A DNA stretch of 33,165 nucleotides from positions 1-33,165 of the forward strand of contig DRPG01000449.1 in the NCBI GenBank assembly GCA_011376105.1, read 5' to 3'. The position numbers and the translations under genes are program-made. The notes beneath the pieces were generated by a model, which was given only the letters and a program-made list of their open reading frames with translations, had not been told where the DNA came from and did no database searches. Positions within the stretch are counted from its first letter, which is position 1. The number at the start of each line of letters is the position of its first letter. Source of the DNA: Deltaproteobacteria bacterium (GTDB taxonomy: Bacteria; Myxococcota_A; UBA796; GCA-2862545). Positions 7,583-14,088 of the stretch are shown one piece after another.

Positions 7583-8164
7583 CTATCGCACGATCCTGCC
7601 CCAGCGCTCCAGGGCGGCACGGAACGCGTCGGGATCGTCGAAGTCTCCAGCGATGGCCTCGTCGGCGACCTCGACCTCGGTGGCCTGCGCCAGGATCGTG
7701 CGCAGCCCCGCCGGGGCCCCGCCGCCCACGACCCGTCGCAGCGCGGACGATCCCAGCAGGACGGGGTGGCCCCGCTGGCCGAGGTGGGTGGGGACAGCCG
7801 GGGGGCCCGCGGCCAGCAGCGCGGCCAGGGTCGTGGGCGAGGGGGGCAGCACATCCACCGGGGTGACCAGGCATGTGTGCTCGATCCCCCAGCGCTGCAC
7901 CGCCAGCCTCAGGCTGTCGATCGGGCCGGTCGAGGCCCAGGCGGGGTTGAGCACGACGGGGGTGTCCCCCAGCACCAGGCGGTGGCGCTCGGCGTGCGCA
8001 CCCAGCACGACCCCGATCCGGTCGCAGGCGGGGGCCATCCGCTGGAGGTGCAGGCGCAGGAGCGGGACACCGGAGATCTCGAGAAGCCCCTTCGGGCTGC
8101 CCATCCGGCGGGAACCGCCCGCAGAGAGGATCACGCCCCACGTCGCCGAGGTTAGCGGATCCAT
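7583..8164 (-). CDS. MobA/MocA-like nucleotidyltransferase
   Basis: 193 residues of the NTP_transf_3 fold. The N-terminus WGVILSAGGSRRMGSPKGLL is the nucleotide-binding loop with its conserved Lys. NPAWASTGPIDSLRLAV and the VTPVDVLPPSP segment match the metal and acceptor region of MobA and MocA enzymes, which transfer GMP or CMP to molybdenum cofactor. GHPVLL and a closing DFDDPDAF are also typical. Which nucleotide it uses, or whether it acts on another acceptor, cannot be read. No other molybdenum-cofactor gene is in the window. The start lies 24 bases from the divergent Crp-type regulator. An in-frame GTG at 8134 is an alternative start directly before VILSAGG. Confidence 0.82.
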   Translation of the reverse strand: MDPLTSATWGVILSAGGSRRMGSPKGLLEISGVPLLRLHLQRMAPACDRIGVVLGAHAERHRLVLGDTPVVLNPAWASTGPIDSLRLAVQRWGIEHTCLVTPVDVLPPSPTTLAALLAAGPPAVPTHLGQRGHPVLLGSSALRRVVGGGAPAGLRTILAQATEVEVADEAIAGDFDDPDAFRAALERWGRIVR

Positions 8165-8188
8165 GAGCAGGTCCAGCAGAGGAGAGGC

Positions 8189-8899
8189 ATGGATCGTGCG
8201 AAGGCCTCGTTCTTGGGTCGAGCAGCGCTGTTATCACACCTGCCGCCTCCGCTGCTCTCCCGAGCCGTCCAGCGGACGGCGCCGGTGCGGGTGCGCCGCC
8301 GCCGGGAGCTGTGGCGGGTCGGCGATCCAGCGGAGCACCTGTACTTTGTCCGCTCAGGTGTCGTGCGGGTGGGCATGGAGATCGGTCAGGGGCACGCGCT
8401 CACCCTGAGGTTTCATGGCAAGGGAGACGTCTGTGGGGAGGTCGGAGCCCTGGAGGCCGCCCTGGGGACCCCCGCGGCGCGCCACACCGACGCGGTGGCC
8501 CACGAGGAGCTGGTGGTCTACGCCCTCCCCATCGAGGAGCTCCAGCTCCTGCTCGAGGGCTTCCCCGGGGTGGTCGCAGAGCTCGCGGGCCTGGTCTCTA
8601 CCCGGCGCCGCGAGGTGGAGCTCCGCCTCGGGGGCTTGCCCTTCAGCCCCGTCCCGTGCCGGGTGGCCTCAGCCCTGCTCCAGCTGGTCGAGCCCTTCGG
8701 GGTCCGTGACTCCAGGGGGATCATCATCAACCTGAGGTTGACCCACCGGGAGCTCGCCGGCCTGGTGGGCTCGACGCGGGAGACCGTCAGCGCAATACTC
8801 TCGGAGCTGCGCAGGGCAGGGGTGCTCCAGATCGAAGGCAAGCGGGTCGTGTTGCTGGACACCGACGCGCTGCAGGCCCGGGCCGAGCCCCCTGGCTGA
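8189..8899 (+). CDS. Crp/Fnr family transcription regulator
   Basis: 236 residues. The N-terminal half is a cyclic-nucleotide-binding-type beta barrel, with RRRRELWRVGDPAEHLYFV and FHGKGDVCGEVGALEAAL followed by an Arg that could sit in the phosphate-binding position. A dimerisation helix and a winged helix-turn-helix follow (about 184-220: LTHRELAGLVGSTRETVSAIL). The recognition helix has Ala where most family members have Arg after TRETVS. No Fnr-type cysteine cluster is seen at the N-terminus, so oxygen sensing by an Fe-S cluster is unlikely. The start has GGAGAGG in front. It is divergent from the nucleotidyltransferase gene, with only 24 bases between start codons, and may regulate it. 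Confidence 0.9.
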   Translation: MDRAKASFLGRAALLSHLPPPLLSRAVQRTAPVRVRRRRELWRVGDPAEHLYFVRSGVVRVGMEIGQGHALTLRFHGKGDVCGEVGALEAALGTPAARHTDAVAHEELVVYALPIEELQLLLEGFPGVVAELAGLVSTRRREVELRLGGLPFSPVPCRVASALLQLVEPFGVRDSRGIIINLRLTHRELAGLVGSTRETVSAILSELRRAGVLQIEGKRVVLLDTDALQARAEPPG

Positions 8900-8935
8900 G
8901 GATGAGGGCGCGTCGCGGGAGGGGTGCCCCTGGCG

Positions 8936-8941
8936 TATAGT
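8936..8941 (+). promoter_or_regulatory. Possible -10 box (TATAGT) for the outer-membrane protein gene
   Basis: TATAGT stands out in otherwise GC-rich DNA 32 bases before the ATG. No good -35 hexamer is seen 16-18 bases upstream. The same hexamer serves in the well-formed clpX promoter at 19543-19571. Confidence 0.4.
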
Positions 8942-8973
8942 GCCACTCTCGTCCATCCGCCCACCAAGGCTCC

Positions 8974-9717
8974 ATGACCTTCACCTCACCCCTGCGCATA
9001 TCCTCACCCCTGCGCGTGTTCTGGTTGTCCTGCCTGGCGGCGAGCCTGCCGGCGCCTGCCCAGGCTGGCTCGCTTGGCCTGGGGCTGGCGTTCGTTCAGG
9101 ATCTTCCTGATCCAATCTCCACCGACACCCGCCTCGGTCTCGGGCTGAGCCTCCAGCTGCCTGTGCGGCTCGATCTCACCGAGCACACCTCCCTGCGGAT
9201 CGGAGGTCGCCTCGACTACGCAGGGGGGGGCGGAGAGCGCAACGGCTTCTGGTGTCGTGAGCTCGACGTCATCTCCTGGGACGTGATCGCTGACGAGCGG
9301 GCCGGGGTCCACCCCAGGTGCGGGTGGATGCTCTCGGGGGGGCTGACCGTCGGGCCCGAGATCAGGCTGCCTGTCTCCGGGCCGGTGCAGCCCTACGTGG
9401 CGGGGGGGCTGGGGCTCACAGCCATCGGCAACTTCCACAACATCCACATCCCCGAGCTGCTCGATCCACAGCGAAACAACCTCAGCCCCGATGGCCTGAG
9501 CTTCAACATCGATCCCTTCAGCCTCAAGGCCTCCTGGCTGACGGATCTGGCCCTCGGCGCCCACCTCGGAGAGCGCTGGTACGCAGAGGCAGGCTACTCC
9601 TCCGCCTGGGCCGGGCGGGCCGAGCTGAAGAAGTCCACCGCCGACCTCGAGGTCGACCGCGAGCCCTATGGCTGGAACGCGCTGCGTCTCGCCGGGGGGC
9701 TGAGGTTCCCGCTCTGA
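8974..9717 (+). CDS. Secreted protein, probable outer-membrane beta-barrel
   Basis: 247 residues. A signal peptide (SPLRVFWLSCLAASLPAPAQA, cleavage near residue 31) is followed by alternating hydrophobic strands: GSLGLGLAFVQ, RLGLGLSLQLPVRLDL, TSLRIGGRLDYAG, PYVAGGLGLTAI, WLTDLALGAHLG and a closing LRLAGGLRFPL. This pattern fits a small OmpA- or opacity-type barrel. Two Cys, in FWCREL and HPRCGWM, could form a disulfide in an outside loop. No specific family is recognised. It is a single gene between the Crp regulator and the DUF507 gene. Confidence 0.68.
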   Translation: MTFTSPLRISSPLRVFWLSCLAASLPAPAQAGSLGLGLAFVQDLPDPISTDTRLGLGLSLQLPVRLDLTEHTSLRIGGRLDYAGGGGERNGFWCRELDVISWDVIADERAGVHPRCGWMLSGGLTVGPEIRLPVSGPVQPYVAGGLGLTAIGNFHNIHIPELLDPQRNNLSPDGLSFNIDPFSLKASWLTDLALGAHLGERWYAEAGYSSAWAGRAELKKSTADLEVDREPYGWNALRLAGGLRFPL

Positions 9718-9784
9718 TCCGCTCGGGTTGTCGCAGGCCGGGCCTGCCTGAGCCGGTTAAAGACGGTGCCCAGGCGAGGGCTCG

Positions 9785-10303
9785 ATGAAGCTGTATCGTG
9801 CGAAGATCCCAGTCATCGCAAAGGAAATCGTCGACAAGCTGGCCCTCGATGGGGACGTCGAGATCGAGCCCTCCCGGCGCGAAGAGGCCGAGAAAGATCT
9901 CGTCGCGATCATGGAGGAGTATCGGCGCCGCGACATGGAGCTGCGCGAGCGGGTCCGGGAGTACATGTCGACCCGGAGGCTGCCGTACTCCGAGTTTGGG
10001 CGCACCCGAAAGCGCATGGCCGAGGAGATGGATCACCCCATGGGGGAAGACGTCGAGCGCTTCCTTACCCGCCAGTTCATCGAAAACATGCTGATCTCCC
10101 CCAACGTAGAGGAGGTCTACGAGGAAGACGCGGTCATCCGGCGTAAGATGCTGGAGGTGCTCGAGGCTCACGATGTCGACGAGCGCGAGATCCGTGAGGA
10201 GGCCATGACCAAGATCAAGAACGTGCGCGAGGGCACGGTCGACTACGAGATCGCGCTACAGAACGCGGTCAAGGCGGTGAAGAAGCGACGGGGCCTGATC
10301 TGA
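9785..10303 (+). CDS. DUF507 family protein
   Basis: 172 residues, highly charged and predicted helical throughout, without signal peptide or membrane span. It starts MKLYRAKIPVIAKEIV, the family's recognisable N-terminus, and ends KAVKKRRGLI. DUF507 proteins occur in Myxococcota and related lineages and have no assigned function. The acidic/basic helix pattern suggests a cytoplasmic protein that could bind nucleic acid or ribosomes, but this is a guess. GAGGG precedes the ATG. Its TGA overlaps the probable CTG start of the next gene as CTGA. Confidence 0.82.
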   Translation: MKLYRAKIPVIAKEIVDKLALDGDVEIEPSRREEAEKDLVAIMEEYRRRDMELRERVREYMSTRRLPYSEFGRTRKRMAEEMDHPMGEDVERFLTRQFIENMLISPNVEEVYEEDAVIRRKMLEVLEAHDVDEREIREEAMTKIKNVREGTVDYEIALQNAVKAVKKRRGLI

Positions 10304-10971
10304 TCGCCTGGGCCCTAGCTTCGATCCTCGGGTGTGCCTCCACACGCTCCCCCGAGGGCCCTAGTGTCCCCGATCCCGAGGCTCGGGAGCCCCCGAGCCC
10401 AGCGCAGGCCCCCACCCTTCAGCGCTCCGCTCCCCTCGTGACCTCGGGGCCCGTCCCGGTGGTGCTGGCGTTCAGCAACCTCAACCCGCTATATCAGGGC
10501 TACTTCTCCACCGAGGCGTGGGTGGCGGAGCTGTCGTCGGCGCTGGGGGGCTGCTTCACCGAGAGCGTCGAGGTGGTGATCTCCTACAGCGACGAGACCC
10601 GGATCGGCCGGATCCTGATCCAGACCCCGATCAGCGCGCTGGCGTGCAGCCCGGTGCCCGGGCCCGAGGGCGTGGATCTCTCCCCGCTGGTGCCGGTGGG
10701 CCAGGCGCTGGCACGCTACCGCGACGCTGTTGCGGCGGCGAGGGACGTGCGGGTGGCGAGCTTCCGGGTGGGGGTGCGGCTGGTGCGGGGGGTCGAGCTC
10801 TGTGATCTGTACGTGGGGGGGCAGTTTCCCCCCGATGGCACCACCTTCTCCCCCTGCCTGGGGCTGAGGGGCAACGAGATCTGCCTCGGCGATCGGCACG
10901 AGGCCCTCACCTCCCTGCCCTGGCCCCAGGGAGAGCACCGGGAGATCCTCTCGGCCTGCCTGGGCGGCTAG
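10300..10971 (+). CDS. Probable lipoprotein of unknown function, likely CTG start
   Basis: The frame is open upstream of the first standard start (GTG 10438, which has no ribosome site) and encodes IAWALASILGCAST, a lipobox-like signal peptide with the acceptor Cys at residue 12. No ATG, GTG or TTG is available there. CTG at 10300 would overlap the DUF507 stop as CTGA, the same geometry as the GTGA overlaps elsewhere in the window. From CTG the product is 223 residues: signal, Pro-rich linker (about 20-45), then a folded domain with six further Cys (for example GGCFTES, ALACSP, FSPCLG, NEICLG). The n-region lacks Lys or Arg and is short, so the start is uncertain. If GTG is used, the protein is a 177-residue cytoplasmic one. 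Confidence 0.6.
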   Translation: MIAWALASILGCASTRSPEGPSVPDPEAREPPSPAQAPTLQRSAPLVTSGPVPVVLAFSNLNPLYQGYFSTEAWVAELSSALGGCFTESVEVVISYSDETRIGRILIQTPISALACSPVPGPEGVDLSPLVPVGQALARYRDAVAAARDVRVASFRVGVRLVRGVELCDLYVGGQFPPDGTTFSPCLGLRGNEICLGDRHEALTSLPWPQGEHREILSACLGG

Positions 10972-10975
10972 ATCG

Positions 10976-12967
10976 GTGCTGGAGCTGCTGCTCGAGGCCG
11001 TGTACGCCAGGCCCGCCGAGCCAGGTCCCCGCCTGGTGCTGGCCGACTGGCTGCAGCAGCGGGGCGATCCCCTCGGGGAGCTGATCCAGCTCGAGCACCA
11101 AGGCTCCGATCCGACCAGCGTCCGCCTCCTGTATGCACGACAAGTCCGCAGGATCCTCGGGGATCTGCTCGGTGGGGTCCGGCCCCTGCGGTGCTGGCTC
11201 GGGTTCCTGCACGAGGCGACAGATCTCGGCGAGGTCTCGATCGACAGCCCGATCTGGGGCACGGTCCAGCACGTCCAGACCCGTCGCCCGGAGCTGGTCG
11301 TCCGCCTCGCCGGGCGCGCGCTGCGCTCGGTCCACCTCGGCTCCGGGGCGCTGCCCCAGCTGCTGGTCTGTGAGGCCCCCCTGGCCCTAGAGCGGATCTG
11401 GCCCCTGGAGTTGGATCAGGTGCCCTGGCTGCCCCCCGCCCCCCGCGAGGGACTGAGCCGGCTCACCCACCTGTCCCTGCGCCTCGCCGACGCCGACCTC
11501 CTGCGCCATCGGCCCCTGACCCCCTCCGGGACCGACACCCTGAGGCAGAGCGTCGAGGTGTTGCTGCCTCTGCTGCCCGCCCTCGAGATCCTCCGGCTCG
11601 AGGCGCCGGTGGATCCAGCGTGGGGCTGGAGCGCGCTGTGGCGCGCTCACCCCTCCCTGCGGCGGGTGGAGGGGTGGGGGGGGAGCTGGCAGCGCGAGCC
11701 AGCCCCGTTTCGGGCCACCCTGCCTGTGGTGCCCCGCTCGCCCCGGTGCGCGATGGAGGATCTCATCGAGGTGGGCAGCACCCACGAAGGCTACCTCCTG
11801 CTGGAGCGCCTCGGGGATGGGGTGAGCCACCAGGGCGGGTGGCTCGCCTCGGATCCAGATGATCAGCCCGTCGTCCTGTGGTTCGATCGAGGGCGCTCTC
11901 CCCCGGACTGCGAGGGGCTGCTGTCCGGAGCTGAGGTCCCGCTGCCGGGGACGGAGGGTCAGTTCAGGCCCCTCCGGGCGTGGGTGCTCCCCCCCGGGGT
12001 GCCCCCCGGGCCGGCCCCCTGGCCCCCGGACGAGGTCGCTGAGGTGCAGCGCTTGCTGCGCTCCGTCGAGCGCGCTCTGCCTCGCGATCACTTCCTCGGG
12101 GGCGACGCGCTGGAGCACCTGGTGCGGCTGGCGGATGGCTCCCTCGCCCTGCTCCGGCCCCCCCTGAGCAGCCGCCCGCCGGGCTCCCTCGAGCTCCGGC
12201 TGGGCCGTCACGTGACTGCGGTGCATCCCTGGGCCGGGTACAGCTGCCGGGGGCCGATCCGCAGCTGCAACGAAGACAGCTTCTGGCTGGATCCCCGGGG
12301 GATCTGGGCGGTAGCAGACGGCATGGGCGGGCACTCGATGGCGGAGCCCGAGGCGTGGGCGGTGGCGCAGGCGCTGTGTGTGCCGGGCCCGGCTCAGGAG
12401 CGTCTCACCGTGGCCTGGCGGGAGCTGGTGGCGGCTGAGCAGGCCCACCCGACGGGGGCGGGGGCCACAGCAGCGCGGCTGGTGATCGAGGGCTCCACCG
12501 CTCACCTGGCCTGGATCGGGGACGTCCGGATCTACCTGATCCGGGGTGAGGAGATCGTCGCTCAGACCCTGGAGCACACGCTGGCCCGGCACCTGGTGGA
12601 GGTCGGGCGGATCCAGCCCCGGGAGGCCCTCGATCTCCCCCACCGCAACATCATCACCCGCGCCGTGATGCCCGGGGAGGAGCCCCAGCTCGAGGAAGCC
12701 GTCGTGCCCCTCGAGCCCGGAGATCGCCTCCTGGTGGTGACGAGTGGGGTCTGGGTGGCGCTCGAGCCTGCGATCCTGCTCGCCCTGGTCCAGGAGGCCT
12801 CAGATCCCGCGGAGGCGGTCTGGCGGGTGCTGTCCGAAGCCAACCGGGTGGGGGGAGACAGCAACGCGACCGCGGTGCTGGTGGTGTTCGAGCGACCGGC
12901 TCAGGGGCCCTCGCTCTTGGTAGGAGCCCCCGACGGGGGAGCGCCTGAGGGAGGCGCGGGGGTGTAG
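10976..12967 (+). CDS. TIGR02996 domain fused to a PP2C-type phosphatase domain, probably inactive
   Basis: 663 residues starting at GTG four bases after the previous stop. Residues 1-45 match the TIGR02996 pattern (LLEAVYARP, PRLVLADWLQQRGDPLGELI). The middle (about 90-250) has leucine-rich segments, and about 260-400 resembles no family I recognise. The C-terminal PP2C domain keeps NED (Glu433, Asp434) and DGMGG (Asp448). The usual SDG motif is VTSGVW, with Ser590 in place of the metal Asp, and the closing DN is DSN, with Ser629 in that position. GDSR reads GDVR at 516-519. Two of the three Asp that hold the first metal are therefore missing, so catalysis is doubtful. Its 3' end overlaps the convergent lipoprotein gene by 67 bases. 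Confidence 0.82.
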   Translation: MLELLLEAVYARPAEPGPRLVLADWLQQRGDPLGELIQLEHQGSDPTSVRLLYARQVRRILGDLLGGVRPLRCWLGFLHEATDLGEVSIDSPIWGTVQHVQTRRPELVVRLAGRALRSVHLGSGALPQLLVCEAPLALERIWPLELDQVPWLPPAPREGLSRLTHLSLRLADADLLRHRPLTPSGTDTLRQSVEVLLPLLPALEILRLEAPVDPAWGWSALWRAHPSLRRVEGWGGSWQREPAPFRATLPVVPRSPRCAMEDLIEVGSTHEGYLLLERLGDGVSHQGGWLASDPDDQPVVLWFDRGRSPPDCEGLLSGAEVPLPGTEGQFRPLRAWVLPPGVPPGPAPWPPDEVAEVQRLLRSVERALPRDHFLGGDALEHLVRLADGSLALLRPPLSSRPPGSLELRLGRHVTAVHPWAGYSCRGPIRSCNEDSFWLDPRGIWAVADGMGGHSMAEPEAWAVAQALCVPGPAQERLTVAWRELVAAEQAHPTGAGATAARLVIEGSTAHLAWIGDVRIYLIRGEEIVAQTLEHTLARHLVEVGRIQPREALDLPHRNIITRAVMPGEEPQLEEAVVPLEPGDRLLVVTSGVWVALEPAILLALVQEASDPAEAVWRVLSEANRVGGDSNATAVLVVFERPAQGPSLLVGAPDGGAPEGGAGV

Positions 12968-14088
12968 CTTGCGCCCTGCTCGGGGCCAAAGGGCTCCACC
13001 CCGATGAAGGTGCCGCCGGCGGCGGCGGTGTGCATCCTGGAGGTGAAGTCCCCCAGCAGGACGTTGCGCTTGAACTGCTTGCCCTCGAAGCCCCATAGCA
13101 CGAAGCTGCCATAGAAGGGCGTGGGGTTGTACCACTCGAAGTCGTGGCCGTAGACGCTGTCTATCCGCCAGCGCCGGCTTGTCGGGAGATCGACGAACGA
13201 CAGGGTCGGTGGCCGCACCTCGGTCTCGAAGGTCTCGGGCAGCTGCTCCTCGAAACGCTTGGCCCTGCGCAGCTCCCGCTCCCGGGCAGCCTCGGACAGC
13301 TCGTCCCAGGCGCGCTGGTAGAACACGCTGACCGGCTCAGCCTCGTGCTCGAGCATCAGCCAGCGGCCGTCTCGGTGCAGGCTGCCCCGGAGCGCTGGTG
13401 ACCAGCTACCCCGGGGGGTGCCGGTGGAGGCCTGGTACAGGGTGACCGTCTCGCCCGAGCCGATCACCAGCGCGTCGGCCTCGGGGGTGAACGTCAGCGT
13501 GTCGACGTCACCGAGCCAGGGAAACGGCTCGCTGACGCTCCCATCCGAGAGATCGATCCGGAAGGGCCTGGGTCGCCCCCCGATCTCTGCGGTCAGCAGC
13601 ACGCTGCCGGGATCGCTGTCCCGCTGTAGATCCGCGATAACACCCCACTGTGCGGGCACCGCCACGTCAAAGATCGTGGCCTGCTCGGTGTCGTACAGCG
13701 CGAGGTGTTGGGGGGGCCCGTCGGGCGCATCGGGGGGCGGGCCCACCGGCACCACCAGCCGGGTGGGGGAGACCCAGATCCCTGGCCCGGTGGGGGAGGG
13801 GCTCGGGACCACACGGGTGTCCTTGGTGGGGGACTCCGCGTCCATGATGTGATGGCTCATCCCAAGCTGAAAGTAGAGCTTTCGGCCATCGGGGGACCAG
13901 GCGTAGTCCTGGAAGTGGTTGTTGCCACAGGGACGGAACGCCGTCATGAAGTTGTGCTTTGAGGCGAGGTAGCGGATCTCCGCCTCGCTGCAGGGAGCGA
14001 AGGCCTCCCCGACGTTCTGTGACAAAGTCCCCACCGTCGGGTCGCCTGTGCACCCGAGCAGCGCCAGCAGCACTGAGGTCGCGATCAC
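12901..14088 (-). CDS. Lipoprotein, possible beta-propeller
   Basis: 395 residues from GTG 14088, which overlaps the stop of the M14 peptidase gene as GTGA and has GGAGG eight bases upstream. The open frame runs further up, but only through the peptidase gene. VIATSVLLALLGC is a lipoprotein signal with acceptor Cys13. Then come YAWSPDGRKLYFQLG, VLLTAEIGGRPRPFRIDL, TLTFTPEADALVIGSG and similar strand repeats that resemble TolB/WD40-like propeller blades. A charged helix (about 285-310) and a Pro/Ala-rich end follow. The protein is probably anchored in the outer membrane. Function is unknown; co-translation with the peptidase suggests they act together at the surface. Confidence 0.72.
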   Translation of the reverse strand: MIATSVLLALLGCTGDPTVGTLSQNVGEAFAPCSEAEIRYLASKHNFMTAFRPCGNNHFQDYAWSPDGRKLYFQLGMSHHIMDAESPTKDTRVVPSPSPTGPGIWVSPTRLVVPVGPPPDAPDGPPQHLALYDTEQATIFDVAVPAQWGVIADLQRDSDPGSVLLTAEIGGRPRPFRIDLSDGSVSEPFPWLGDVDTLTFTPEADALVIGSGETVTLYQASTGTPRGSWSPALRGSLHRDGRWLMLEHEAEPVSVFYQRAWDELSEAARERELRRAKRFEEQLPETFETEVRPPTLSFVDLPTSRRWRIDSVYGHDFEWYNPTPFYGSFVLWGFEGKQFKRNVLLGDFTSRMHTAAAGGTFIGVEPFGPEQGASYTPAPPSGAPPSGAPTKSEGP

